Shown here piece by piece: positions 43,673 to 52,717 of a stretch of 64,000 nucleotides of DNA (the first letter of the stretch is position 1; the number at the start of each line of letters is the position of its first letter). The position numbers and the translations under genes are program-made. Under the pieces are notes generated by a model. That model had not been told where the DNA came from. It did no database searches and was given only the letters and a program-made list of their open reading frames with translations. The stretch covers positions 2,353,097 through 2,417,096 of the forward strand of contig NZ_LS999839.1 of assembly GCF_900564155.1 (NCBI RefSeq), given 5' to 3'. This stretch comes from Pedobacter schmidteae (GTDB taxonomy: Bacteria; Bacteroidota; Bacteroidia; Sphingobacteriales; Sphingobacteriaceae).

Positions 43673-44001
43673 GCGGTTATCGCATCTACAATTGTTTCAG
43701 GTATCTGGTTACAATTGGTGTTTTTTAGAGGGTGCTGTACGGCATCCTCTTTTGAAATATATACACCTTTTTGGGCGTCAAATTTGAGGTAACCAAGATC
43801 AAAAAAACGTTCTTCAATTTCATGGGACGAGTCCATAGATTTGAAGCGTAGCTTTTTTATGCTGAGGTTTTCTTTGTTAATCAACAACCATTGATATTGT
43901 TTTTTTTGAAGCGTAAATGTGGAGGAACTCAGGGTCTTTATTTCAATAACGCAAAGCTTATCGGTATCAAGGAAATATAGGCACTCGAAATTTTTTGACA
44001 T
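43639..44001 (-). CDS. Hypothetical protein, 120 aa
   Basis: The ATG at 44001 gives 120 residues ('MSKNFECLYFLDTDKLCVIEIKTLSSSTF'); a GTG at 44022 would add seven. The body is a mix of strands and helices with no signal peptide or membrane segment; the tail is Ala/Thr-rich and runs into the MFS coding sequence on the other strand. I do not recognise the family. The convergent overlap of 34 bases with the MFS gene is real on both readings, which suggests the tail is not strongly constrained. Confidence 0.6.
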   Translation of the reverse strand: MSKNFECLYFLDTDKLCVIEIKTLSSSTFTLQKKQYQWLLINKENLSIKKLRFKSMDSSHEIEERFFDLGYLKFDAQKGVYISKEDAVQHPLKNTNCNQIPETIVDAITAYLTSVTAAAT

Positions 44002-44030
44002 ATTTAGATTTGGTTGTGGCACTGCATTGT

Positions 44031-44228
44031 TTAAAAATTGTGCCAGTTTCCAGATCTGGCTTTGGAGGCAGTAAACGCAGATAGCGTTTTTGCAGCTGTG
44101 GTTTCTATGCCTCCTTTGATGATATTCTTGCTCAATTTCTTAGCAGATCGTTGCTCATCGGTTAAAATGCAGTTCCAGAAAAGAGAATTGAAACATAAAA
44201 TTTGAGGAAGTGAACCTGATGATTTTGA
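44031..44228 (-). pseudogene. Start-less reading frame, possible gene remnant
   Basis: On the minus strand a 65-codon frame is open between a TAG and a TAA. Its latter part reads like a basic helical protein (TDEQRSAKKLSKNIIKGG, then IETTAAKTLSAFTASKARSG, ending NWHNF). There is no ATG or GTG; a TTG exists at the middle, overlapping the stop of an eight-codon ATG frame. It may be a decayed gene end or chance. Confidence 0.25.
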
Positions 44229-44253
44229 CTATATTTGATTAACCTATTGTTGA

Positions 44254-45882
44254 ATGATGAATAAATTATCTCAAGATGACGAAGATGATCATTTAAAGCT
44301 TCTGAAATTAACGGCTCATTTGCAGTCACTTATAACCTCTCTGGAGGATATCGTATTTGAACTTGATGGAAACCATATCTTTAAAAATGTATGGGTATCT
44401 GACGAGCGCATGCTTTTTATGCCTAAAGAAGCTTTTCTTGGTAAAACAATAGCCGAGGTTATGGGGCCGCAGTCGGCTATTTTTATTGATCCGGTAAATC
44501 AGGCAATTGAAAAAGGAACAGTTCAGGAAGTGATATATAAGCACATTAATCCGGATGTGAATGAATGGTTTAGAGCAAGGATAAAACCGGTAGCTAAAGC
44601 TGCACAGCCTGAAAACTATATTTTGGTATTGAGTATTCAGGATATTACCAGCCAAAAGCTGGCCGATATCGCATTGGCCGAAGCAAAAAAAGAGCTGGAG
44701 AACAGCAACAGAGCATTAATTGAAGCCAGAAATCATGCCGAGAAGGCATCAAAAACCAAATCTGACTTCCTGTCGGTAATGAGCCATGAGATCAGGACAC
44801 CTCTGAATGGAATTATTGGGATAGCAAATTTGTTGAAACTGAACCACACCATGGATCAGAAGGAATATATTGGGAACCTTATTTTTTCTGCCGATCATTT
44901 AATGCAGTTGATCAATGATATTTTGGATCTGACCAAAATGGAGAACGAAAAGCTGGAACTTGTATTGGCCGAAATTGATTTGTTCAGGCTCGTTAAAAAT
45001 ATCAGCAATCAGTTTAAATCTCTTGCAGGTGCAAAGGGTATACAATTAAAATGTTATTTGGATGATGATATACCTCGGCGGTTGATTGCTGATCCGATAC
45101 GACTTAGCCAGATGTTGAATAATTTGATCAGTAATGCAATTAAATTTACCGATGAAGGTGAGGTAACGCTGCTCATCAAATTGTTGTCTGTGCATTCCAA
45201 TAAGGCTTTGATCCACTTTTCTGTAAAAGATACCGGCATGGGAATTCCTTCCGAATTACAGGATAGTGTTTTTGAGAGTTTTAAACAAGTTCAACAAGCC
45301 GTTAGGCATGGTTATTCGGGTACGGGATTGGGGCTGACCATTACGCAAAAACTTGCCGAACTGCACAATAGCAGGGTTGTTTTGTCCAGCGAAGCGGGCA
45401 TAGGTTCTGAATTTCATTTTGACCTGAGTTTTGAAATCGCCGAAGATCAGGATATAGATGATTCAAATGCAGTGCCTTCTGTTTTTTCTTTGTTTAAGGA
45501 TCAGCTTAAAGGATTAAAGGTGTTGCTTGTTGAGGACAACCTGATTAATGTAATGGTTGCCCAAAAGCAATTGGAGTATTTTGGTGTTGATACCACTTGT
45601 GCCGAAAATGGTAATGATGCACTTGAACTGATAGAAAAGAACCATTATCACGTTGCACTGTTGGATCTTCATATGCCTGTACTTGATGGCTATGCACTTG
45701 CCGGGATCATTCGAAACAAATATCCGGAAGTTCATCCTGTAGTTTTTACTGCAGACATTATGGCTGAAGTTAAATTGAAATTTGCCCGGATAGATGTTTA
45801 TGATATTTTGAATAAGCCATTTGCACCGGAGAAAATGTTTGAGGTATTGCTGAAAGTGGCGAAAGCAAGGAGCATCATTTAG
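44254..45882 (+). CDS. Soluble PAS-histidine kinase-receiver hybrid protein
   Basis: The 542-residue protein lacks membrane segments. A PAS domain occupies about 20-140 ('LEDIVFELDGNHIFKNVWVSDERMLFMPKEAFLGKTI', 'YILVLSIQDITSQK'), then a short coiled coil, HisKA with His178 (FLSVMSHEIRTPLNG), HATPase_c ('QMLNNLISNAIKF', 'DTGMGIP', 'GTGLGLTI'), and a C-terminal receiver from about 425 with Asp471 (LLDLHMP). No output domain follows. It would sense a cytoplasmic signal and feed phosphate to an unknown phosphotransfer partner. A -7 box TATATTTG (44230-44237) lies 16 bases before the ATG. Confidence 0.93.
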   Translation: MMNKLSQDDEDDHLKLLKLTAHLQSLITSLEDIVFELDGNHIFKNVWVSDERMLFMPKEAFLGKTIAEVMGPQSAIFIDPVNQAIEKGTVQEVIYKHINPDVNEWFRARIKPVAKAAQPENYILVLSIQDITSQKLADIALAEAKKELENSNRALIEARNHAEKASKTKSDFLSVMSHEIRTPLNGIIGIANLLKLNHTMDQKEYIGNLIFSADHLMQLINDILDLTKMENEKLELVLAEIDLFRLVKNISNQFKSLAGAKGIQLKCYLDDDIPRRLIADPIRLSQMLNNLISNAIKFTDEGEVTLLIKLLSVHSNKALIHFSVKDTGMGIPSELQDSVFESFKQVQQAVRHGYSGTGLGLTITQKLAELHNSRVVLSSEAGIGSEFHFDLSFEIAEDQDIDDSNAVPSVFSLFKDQLKGLKVLLVEDNLINVMVAQKQLEYFGVDTTCAENGNDALELIEKNHYHVALLDLHMPVLDGYALAGIIRNKYPEVHPVVFTADIMAEVKLKFARIDVYDILNKPFAPEKMFEVLLKVAKARSII

Positions 45883-45961
45883 TTGCCGGCAGCGTGGCAT
45901 TACTATTGCTTATGTTTTATAAACCACTTTTGGTAAATTGAAATAAATATAACTAACCAGA

Positions 45962-46267
45962 ATGACTACTGTTACTGTGCTTGCAATTATTGATTTTGAC
46001 GCTAAACCAAAGGCTCCGCTTACCAGGATGATGAACGAAAGACTGGATCGTTTTGCTGCAGATCTGGAGGCTTTTTTTTATCTCGAATTACAAGGGGAAC
46101 AGGCATGCAAAGATTTGGTAGTTTACCTTAGTTATAACAGTAACTATGCCATCAGGTGGACTATCGTAAATGATGTACCGGGGCATATTGCTGATCTGGT
46201 TGCCCAAAAATGTGCAAATCTTGGTTACATTTCCTGGAAAGATGTGGATCTATACCGCTTTAAGTAA
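45962..46267 (+). CDS. Hypothetical protein, 101 aa
   Basis: A 101-residue soluble protein 'MTTVTVLAIIDFDAKPKAPLTRMM...' with alternating strands and helices and no signal peptide. I do not recognise the family. It follows the hybrid kinase by 79 bases and its last 18 bases overlap the convergent hydrolase gene. Codon use and composition are as in neighbouring genes. Confidence 0.6.
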   Translation: MTTVTVLAIIDFDAKPKAPLTRMMNERLDRFAADLEAFFYLELQGEQACKDLVVYLSYNSNYAIRWTIVNDVPGHIADLVAQKCANLGYISWKDVDLYRFK

Positions 46268-47077
46268 AAAATCTAAGGTTGTATTGACAACTTCTTGCAA
46301 ATGAGTAGGTAATTGGTCTGACAGATAGGGGTGTGAGGCGCCATACACGTGATTTGCTCCTTCAATCTTCTTTAATTTTGCTTTGAGTTGATGTTGTGCC
46401 AGTTGTTGGGCTATGTTGAAGTCAACATTAACATCATTGTCGCCATGGAGAATCAGCCAGGGATTTTGAATATGGCTGGCGGCTTCTAGGATGTTGAAGT
46501 TTGCTTTGTGCTCGTTAAAATCATCAAGCAACGTACTGTTTAATGGCATTTTTTCTTTAGTCCGGGCATTTTCTACAAATATTTTTCCCGTCCGAACCCA
46601 TTCTTCCTCCTGTTCTTTTTTCCATAAGCTGGAAAAATCCGCTATGGCCGACCAGGTTACGAGTTTGTTGATACGGGAATCTTTAGCAGTCTGTATAATT
46701 GCTAGTCCGCCTCCGCGGCTATGGCCAATCAAATGGATGGGATTGTCTGGAAAGGTTGAAGAAACATAATTGATTACCATATCCAGGTCAGTTAGTTCTT
46801 TACTGATTGTATTGGAGGCAAAGGCTTCCATATCAGTCACCTCATTCATTTGTTCTTTTGTTACCCCGCCATAGGAGAGGTTAAATTTGATATATCGGTA
46901 ACCATTTTTTGCAAAAAAGGCAGCCGTTAAATGATGAGCACCCCAATCTTTAAACCCTTTAAAGCCATGGACAAAAATTATGATGCCGGAATTGGTGTTT
47001 TTGTCATCATAAGTGCAATCGCCATAAATCGGTTTTTCAGTTGTACTGTTTAAAATAAAGGGGGCATTTTTAATCAT
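46250..47077 (-). CDS. Alpha/beta hydrolase (dienelactone hydrolase-like)
   Basis: The 275-residue protein has the alpha/beta hydrolase order: oxyanion region 'IIIFVHGFKGFKDWGAH', nucleophile Ser in GHSRGGG, acid in 'LILHGDNDVNV', and His in 'IEGANHVYG'. A catalytic triad is therefore complete. The long insertion between the nucleophile and the acid (about 145-205) may form a lid. There is no signal peptide, so it is cytoplasmic; the substrate is unknown. Its promoter region is shared with divergent hemA. Confidence 0.9.
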   Translation of the reverse strand: MIKNAPFILNSTTEKPIYGDCTYDDKNTNSGIIIFVHGFKGFKDWGAHHLTAAFFAKNGYRYIKFNLSYGGVTKEQMNEVTDMEAFASNTISKELTDLDMVINYVSSTFPDNPIHLIGHSRGGGLAIIQTAKDSRINKLVTWSAIADFSSLWKKEQEEEWVRTGKIFVENARTKEKMPLNSTLLDDFNEHKANFNILEAASHIQNPWLILHGDNDVNVDFNIAQQLAQHQLKAKLKKIEGANHVYGASHPYLSDQLPTHLQEVVNTTLDFLLKAV

Positions 47078-47211
47078 ATCTTATTAGCTGAATGGTATTT
47101 AAGTAAAATAACAAAATAAAAATAGGGTTGTTTTAAACGATGCTTTTATTTAAAATCTTTCTAAATAGCTCTTAATTACAGCATAATGACAGTGGAACAG
47201 CCCTGTCTTAT

Positions 47212-47219
47212 TACTTTTG
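47212..47219 (+). promoter_or_regulatory. Candidate -7 box (TACTTTTG) for hemA
   Basis: TACTTTTG fits TAnnTTTG and lies 32 bases before the TTG start codon at 47251. The -33 position has no clear TTTG. Confidence 0.42.
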
Positions 47220-47250
47220 TTTCGCTAAAAACAAACAGGGTACTATTATT

Positions 47251-48477
47251 TTGGAATATTTAAAGATCATTGCTTTTACGCATAAACAGATTGACCTGAA
47301 GTCGTTAGGTAAGTTAGTGATATGTGAGCAGACACTGGACGACAGGTTGAGAAACATTCAATCGGAGTTAGGTGTGAAAGAAATATTCTATGTAGGAACG
47401 TGCAATAGAGTTGAATTTGTATTCACTGCTGCAGATCATGTAGATAAAAATTTTATACTTCGTTTTTTGACCGTGCTTGACATGGGACTGCCTCCACAGT
47501 ATATGGAACAGTTTGTTGAAAACGTATCGGTATACGAACAGGTAGATGCTTTTAACCATTTGTTGCGTACTTCATGTTCGTTGGAAAGTTTGGTGGTTGG
47601 AGAGAAAGAGATTCTTGCACAAATTCGTAAGGCTTACGAGGCCTGTCGTGTTGCAGGTTTTACGGGCGATTATATGCGGATGATTATGAACCGTGTGGTA
47701 AAAACGGCTAAGGAAGTTTATACGCATACCAATATTTCTAAAAATCCTGTTTCCATTGTTTCTTTAGCTTACCGCAAGTTGCGCGACTTGAAGATGTGTG
47801 CCAATTCAAGATTATTGATCATCGGTGCTGGTGAAACAAATAAAAATCTGGCTCAATATCTGAAAAAACATAAATACTCTAACTTTTCTGTTTTTAACAG
47901 GACTTTGGAAAACGCAGAAGTACTGGCTAAGGAACTGAATGGTACCGCTTATTCACTTTCTGAACTTGAAAATTACAATCAGGGATTTGATGTGATTATT
48001 ACCTGTACCGGAGCAACGGAGCCTATTGTTACAGAAGAACTATATAAGAAGTTGCTGAACGGTGAGGCCGGCAAGAAGGTCATTGTTGATTTGGCTATTC
48101 CAAATGATACTGCCCCTGAAGTAATTCAGAATTTCCCGATACACTATATTGAAGTGGAGTCTTTAAAGGAAATTGCCCGTAAAAATATTCAGGAACGTTA
48201 TGATGAGCTGGTAAATGCCGAGCACATTATTGAAGAAAATATCAAAGATTTTGAACTGGTATTGCGCCAGCGAAAAATTGAAATAGCGATGAGCTGTGTT
48301 CCGGAAAAAATCAAGGAAATTAAGCATACTGCCATCAATGGCATCTTTGCCGAAGAGATCAGCAACCTGGACGAAAACTCGAGATTAGTGTTGGAAAAGG
48401 TGATGAATTACATGGAAAAAAAATACATCAGCGTTCCAATGGTAATGGCAAAGGAGATATTGGTAAAGAATAGCTAA
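47251..48477 (+). CDS. hemA: Glutamyl-tRNA reductase
   Basis: The 408-residue enzyme reduces glutamyl-tRNA(Glu) to glutamate-1-semialdehyde, the first committed step of the C5 heme pathway. It starts at TTG (47251); the reading 'MEYLKIIAFTHKQIDLKSLGKL' fits the family. The catalytic Cys51 lies in GTCNRVEFVF, followed by 'SLESLVVGEKEILAQIRKAYE', the NADPH domain 'RLLIIGAGETNKNLAQYL' and 'VFNRTLENAEVLAKELNG', and a C-terminal dimerisation helix. It heads the heme cluster and is 25 bases before the hemCD start. Confidence 0.95.
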   Translation: MEYLKIIAFTHKQIDLKSLGKLVICEQTLDDRLRNIQSELGVKEIFYVGTCNRVEFVFTAADHVDKNFILRFLTVLDMGLPPQYMEQFVENVSVYEQVDAFNHLLRTSCSLESLVVGEKEILAQIRKAYEACRVAGFTGDYMRMIMNRVVKTAKEVYTHTNISKNPVSIVSLAYRKLRDLKMCANSRLLIIGAGETNKNLAQYLKKHKYSNFSVFNRTLENAEVLAKELNGTAYSLSELENYNQGFDVIITCTGATEPIVTEELYKKLLNGEAGKKVIVDLAIPNDTAPEVIQNFPIHYIEVESLKEIARKNIQERYDELVNAEHIIEENIKDFELVLRQRKIEIAMSCVPEKIKEIKHTAINGIFAEEISNLDENSRLVLEKVMNYMEKKYISVPMVMAKEILVKNS

Positions 48478-48502
48478 ATTTGCCAAAAAATTAGCAATCA
48501 AC

Positions 48503-50089
48503 GTGAAAAGACTTATTATAGGTACAAGAGGTAGCGACCTGGCTTTATGGCAAGCCAATTTCATTAAAGATAAATTAGCTGCTATCGGTGTTGAAGCCGA
48601 ATTGAAGATCATCAAAACCCAGGGCGACAAGATTTTAAACCTTAGACTGGACAAACTGGAAGGCAAAGGTTTTTTTACCAAAGAGCTGGAAGAAGAGCTT
48701 TTAGGTGGTACCATTGATATAGCCGTGCACTCGCATAAGGATTTGCCAACTGTTCATCCGGCAGGATTAACCATCGCTGCGGTGACTGAGCGTGAAGACC
48801 CGTCAGAGTTATTGCTGATTCTTAAAGATTGTGTAAGTATTCCTCATAAACTTTCCTTAAAAAAGGGGGCAATGGTGGGCACTTCCTCAAACCGACGTAA
48901 GGCGCAACTGCTTGCCCTTCGTCCGGATTTAAATATTGAAGATTTACGTGGAAACGTACCTACCCGTATTCAAAAGCTGAGAGATGAGGATTATGATGCC
49001 ATCATGATCGCGAAAGCCGGAGTGAACCGTTTGAATATTGATCTTTCGGAATTTCATGTTGAAGTGGTTGATACAACAGATTTGGTTCCTGCTCCTGCAC
49101 AAGGTGCATTGGCTATTCAGATCAGAGAAAACGATACCGAGTTGTTCGATACCTTACAGAAAATACATCATCAGGCAACAGCCGAAGAAATTGCGGTAGA
49201 ACGTAAGGTGCTTAACCTTTTTGAAGGTGGTTGTCACATGCCTTTGGGCTGTTACTGCAAAAAGGAAGAAGATCAGTATGAGGTGTGGACTTCGAAAGCC
49301 GAAACGGATGAAGATTTTCCGGACCGTTTGTTTTATAGAGTAGACAACCTGGATGGACTGGCTGAAAAGATTGTAGCTAAGTTTAGTCCGGATAGGAAAC
49401 TGCCATCCAAGGTGTTTATATCCAGAGAGGTAGGTGAGCATAATTATTTCAGAAAAGCACTCGAAAAACACGATATAGAAATTGATGCGAGATCATTGAT
49501 CCGCACTTTCCCGATTGTAACAGTACTGGACCCATTTTATTTAAAACATGTGGAATGGATATTCTTCAGTAGCAGAAATAGTGTAGATTACTTTTTTAAC
49601 CTGAAGCCTGTATTGCCTAAGCATGTGAAATTTGGGGTTGCTGGTAAAGGATCTGAAGATTCTTTGAGAAGAATGGGGCATCTGGCCGATTATGTTGGTG
49701 AGGGTGGAGATATAGATGAAGTAGGCGAATTATTTGCGGAAGCTGTTGCCGGGAAAACGGTTTTGTTCCCGAGGGCGCAGGATTCGCTGCTGAGTATTCA
49801 GAAAGCGCTGAAGCCAGATACAAAAGTAATTGATTTGCCAATTTATGAAACTGTAATTGAAGAGAATGTAGATCAGACTTATGCTCAGGTATTGATTTTT
49901 ACCAGCCCTTCTAATGTAGATGCGTATTTTGTAGATAACCTTTTGGAACCAGGGCAAAAAGTAATTGCAATTGGTAATTCGACAGCCAGAAAGTTTGAAG
50001 AAATGGGTGTGCCTTTCATTTTGCCTTATGCGCCGGATGAAATTGGCTTAGCTGAAGCAGTTTTTGGGATTGATATAAAGAGTAGTTAG
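48503..50089 (+). CDS. Fused porphobilinogen deaminase and uroporphyrinogen-III synthase
   Basis: The 528-residue protein is a fusion. Residues about 1-305 are HemC: 'RLIIGTRGSDLALWQANFIKDKL', 'TQGDKILN', 'VAVHSHKDLPTV'-type line (here IAVHSHKDLPTVHP), 'RRKAQLLALRPDLNIEDLRGNVPTRI' and the dipyrromethane-binding Cys in 'EGGCHMPLGCY'. Residues about 310-528 are HemD, a two-lobe Rossmann-like synthase ('KVFISREVGEHNYFRKALE', 'WIFFSSRNSVDYFF', 'VLIFTSPSNVDAYF', 'VIAIGNSTARKFEEMGV'). The enzyme would make uroporphyrinogen III from porphobilinogen. The start is GTG at 48503. A -7 box TAAATTTG overlaps the hemA stop. Confidence 0.93.
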   Translation: MKRLIIGTRGSDLALWQANFIKDKLAAIGVEAELKIIKTQGDKILNLRLDKLEGKGFFTKELEEELLGGTIDIAVHSHKDLPTVHPAGLTIAAVTEREDPSELLLILKDCVSIPHKLSLKKGAMVGTSSNRRKAQLLALRPDLNIEDLRGNVPTRIQKLRDEDYDAIMIAKAGVNRLNIDLSEFHVEVVDTTDLVPAPAQGALAIQIRENDTELFDTLQKIHHQATAEEIAVERKVLNLFEGGCHMPLGCYCKKEEDQYEVWTSKAETDEDFPDRLFYRVDNLDGLAEKIVAKFSPDRKLPSKVFISREVGEHNYFRKALEKHDIEIDARSLIRTFPIVTVLDPFYLKHVEWIFFSSRNSVDYFFNLKPVLPKHVKFGVAGKGSEDSLRRMGHLADYVGEGGDIDEVGELFAEAVAGKTVLFPRAQDSLLSIQKALKPDTKVIDLPIYETVIEENVDQTYAQVLIFTSPSNVDAYFVDNLLEPGQKVIAIGNSTARKFEEMGVPFILPYAPDEIGLAEAVFGIDIKSS

Positions 50090-50185
50090 ATATTAGTAGT
50101 TAGTATTTGGACTTTTGTTACGTTTTATAAAAAAATGGTACTTAGGTTGGCCTTGAGGCTTATATCTAAATACTAACATCTAACT
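50083..50185. repeat. Imperfect inverted repeat spanning the hemCD-hemB gap
   Basis: The left arm (50083-50110) and right arm (50166-50185) pair over 20 of 21 positions apart from a 7-base bulge: the right arm CTAAATACTAACATCTAACT matches the complement of the left arm without TACTAAT. The hemCD stop codon (50087-50089) is inside the left arm. The 55-base centre is non-coding. It may be a fold-back repeat or an RNA hairpin between the two genes. Confidence 0.7.
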
Positions 50186-50208
50186 ACGGAATACTTAATA
50201 AAAAAAAT

Positions 50209-51177
50209 ATGTTACACCGTCCGCGTAGATTAAGGAAAAATCCAGTTGTGAGAGAGCTGGTAGCCGAAACAAGGTTGTCTAAAGACATGTTCATTTATCC
50301 GTACTTTGTGGTGCCGGGCAGTAACGTGGTTCATCCGCTGGATGCTATGCCAGGTATCAGTCATTTTTCGGAAGATACCTTGATAAGAGATGTAGAAAAG
50401 GGATTGAAATTAGGTGTCAACAAAATTATGCTGTTTGGTGTTGGAGATGAAAAAAGTGAAAATGCAGCATCTGCTTATCACGATCATTCTTTGGTACCTT
50501 CTGCTGTCCGTTTATTAAAAAAGAATTTTGGTGATGACCTTTATGTGGTAACCGATGTGTGTGTATGTTCGTATACTACGCATGGGCACTGTGGAATATT
50601 GAAGGATGATTATGTGCAAAATGATGAAACGGTAGAAGTGATTGCTAAAATGGCGCTCACGCATGTGCAGGCAGGAGCAGATATGCTAGCTCCATCTGAC
50701 ATGATGGATGGGCGTGTTGCTGCGATGAGAAGTGTATTGGATGGTGCAGGTTATGTGAATGCAGCCATTATGTCGCATGCAACAAAATTCGCATCAGCTT
50801 ACTATGGTCCGTTTAGAGAAGCAGCTGATTGTGCACCGAGCAAAGGTGACCGCAAAGCTTATCAGATGGATTTTAGGAATCCGAATGAGGCGTTAAGAGA
50901 AGCCCTGCTGGACGAAAGTGAAGGTGCGGATGTGTTGATGGTAAAGCCGGCACTAGCGTATCTGGATATTATGCACAAGCTGAAACAACATACCGATTTA
51001 CCCATTGCCTGCTATAATGTTTCGGGAGAATATTCGATGGTTAAAGCAGCCGCACAAAAGGGTTGGATAGATGAACAAAAGGTGGTAATGGAAACGATGC
51101 ATGCTTTTGCGCGTGCTGGAGCGAGTATCATCACTACGTATCACATCAGGGATATTGTTGAAAATAATTGGATGTAA
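50209..51177 (+). CDS. hemB: Delta-aminolevulinic acid dehydratase (porphobilinogen synthase)
   Basis: The 322-residue enzyme joins two 5-aminolevulinate molecules to porphobilinogen. The zinc-type Cys cluster 'DVCVCSYTTHGHCGIL' is present, so it is zinc-dependent. The catalytic lysines lie in 'MSHATKFASAYYGPFREA' and 'VLMVKPALAYLDI'. The ATG at 50209 follows the inverted-repeat gap. The length and 'DMMDGRVAAMRSVLDGAG' match the family. It stands between hemCD and hemL. Confidence 0.95.
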   Translation: MLHRPRRLRKNPVVRELVAETRLSKDMFIYPYFVVPGSNVVHPLDAMPGISHFSEDTLIRDVEKGLKLGVNKIMLFGVGDEKSENAASAYHDHSLVPSAVRLLKKNFGDDLYVVTDVCVCSYTTHGHCGILKDDYVQNDETVEVIAKMALTHVQAGADMLAPSDMMDGRVAAMRSVLDGAGYVNAAIMSHATKFASAYYGPFREAADCAPSKGDRKAYQMDFRNPNEALREALLDESEGADVLMVKPALAYLDIMHKLKQHTDLPIACYNVSGEYSMVKAAAQKGWIDEQKVVMETMHAFARAGASIITTYHIRDIVENNWM

Positions 51178-51237
51178 TGAAACGGCCTGCCCATGAATTT
51201 GAGCTGGTGAGCTGGCCTGTGACTTGAAATAAAAATT

Positions 51238-52611
51238 ATGTTAGAATCTTTAAAAAAAATGTTTTCAGGAAATGAAGGTGAGATACCTGTAAATACAGGG
51301 AGTAAACCTGATATTTCCAGAGAGAAGTCGGCAGAACTATACGAAAAGGCAAAAAACTATTTCCCTGGTGGGGTAAACTCTCCGGTAAGAGCATTTAAGT
51401 CTGTTTACGGTACACCTCTTTTTATTCAGAAGGGAGACGGCTGTTTTGTATGGGATGCAGATGGAAATCAATTTATAGATTTTTGTGGTAGCTGGGGACC
51501 ACTGATCCTTGGGCATAATCATGCAAAAGTTAGGGAAAAGGTTACAGAGGTAATGCAAAATGGCATGAGCTTCGGTGCACCAACTGCCTTGGAAAATGAA
51601 CTGGCAGAGCTGATTATTAAAAATAACAAGTTCGTTGAAAAGATACGCTTTACCAGTTCGGGTACAGAAGCTGTGATGTCTGCCATCAGGTTGGCGCGCG
51701 GATATACCGGCCGGGATAAGATTATTAAATTTGAAGGTTGTTACCATGGACATAGCGATTCACTGTTGGTAAAAGCTGGCTCGGGACTGGTTACTTTTGG
51801 CGAGACTTCCTCGGCGGGTGTACCCAAAGCATTTGCACAGGAAACCATTGTATTGCCATTAAATGATACCGAGGCACTAAAACAAGCTTTTGAACAATTT
51901 AAAGATCAGGTTGCAGCTGTAATTATTGAAGGTATTCCGGCAAATAACGGATTGCTGATGCAGGATGGCGCTTATATTGAATTTTTACAAGGCATTTGTA
52001 AGGAAAACAATACGTTATTGATATTTGATGAGGTCATTACTGGTTTCAGATTAGGGTTTGAAGGAGCTGCGGCCCATTATGGAATTAAACCTGACATTGT
52101 AACTTATGGTAAAATTATAGGCGGGGGCTTGCCGGTAGGTATGTATGGTGCTTCTGCTGAAATTATGGCGCATATTTCTCCTGACGGTGGAGTTTATCAG
52201 GCGGGTACGCTTTCTGGTAATCCGGTAGCGATGGCTGCTGGTATCGCTCAACTGACAGAATTGCTGCGTTCGGGATTTTATAAGGACTTGAATAATAAAG
52301 CGGCAGAGTTTGCGGAAAGTATACAGCGTTTTGCTACAGCCAGAAATTATAAAGTCAAGGTATTTTATGTGGGCTCTATTTTCTGGATTGCTTTTACCGA
52401 TAAGGATAAAATCCAGACTGCTGAAGATATTGACCACAACAGCATGGAGAAATTTAAAATCATGCACAGAGAATTGTTAAACAGAGGTATTTACCTGGGG
52501 CCTTCGGGTTATGAGGTAGGTTTTGTCTCTGCGGCGCATACAAAAATAGAACTTGAAAAGGCAAAAAGAGCCATATTTGATAGTCTGGATGTTGTTTTCA
52601 GGAACAAGTAA
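51238..52611 (+). CDS. hemL: Glutamate-1-semialdehyde 2,1-aminomutase
   Basis: The 457-residue PLP enzyme converts glutamate-1-semialdehyde to 5-aminolevulinate, the step after HemA. It shows 'YFPGGVNSPVRAFKSV', 'IDFCGSWGPLILGHNHAKV', 'FTSSGTEAVMSAIRLARGYTGRDKI', 'FDEVITGFR' (cofactor Asp) and the PLP Lys in 'TYGKIIGGGLPVG'. The first 25 or so residues (MLESLKKMFSGNEGEIPV...) extend beyond the usual start and are likely a non-conserved tail. It follows hemB by 60 bases. Confidence 0.94.
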   Translation: MLESLKKMFSGNEGEIPVNTGSKPDISREKSAELYEKAKNYFPGGVNSPVRAFKSVYGTPLFIQKGDGCFVWDADGNQFIDFCGSWGPLILGHNHAKVREKVTEVMQNGMSFGAPTALENELAELIIKNNKFVEKIRFTSSGTEAVMSAIRLARGYTGRDKIIKFEGCYHGHSDSLLVKAGSGLVTFGETSSAGVPKAFAQETIVLPLNDTEALKQAFEQFKDQVAAVIIEGIPANNGLLMQDGAYIEFLQGICKENNTLLIFDEVITGFRLGFEGAAAHYGIKPDIVTYGKIIGGGLPVGMYGASAEIMAHISPDGGVYQAGTLSGNPVAMAAGIAQLTELLRSGFYKDLNNKAAEFAESIQRFATARNYKVKVFYVGSIFWIAFTDKDKIQTAEDIDHNSMEKFKIMHRELLNRGIYLGPSGYEVGFVSAAHTKIELEKAKRAIFDSLDVVFRNK

Positions 52612-52717
52612 ATAATGGTATATTTTCGCTGTAGGCTTATTTTTAAGGCAGCAAAGAGAACGCTATAATTGTTATGTAAACAATTATAGCTAAGTTTATA
52701 GTAAAATACAGGTCATC

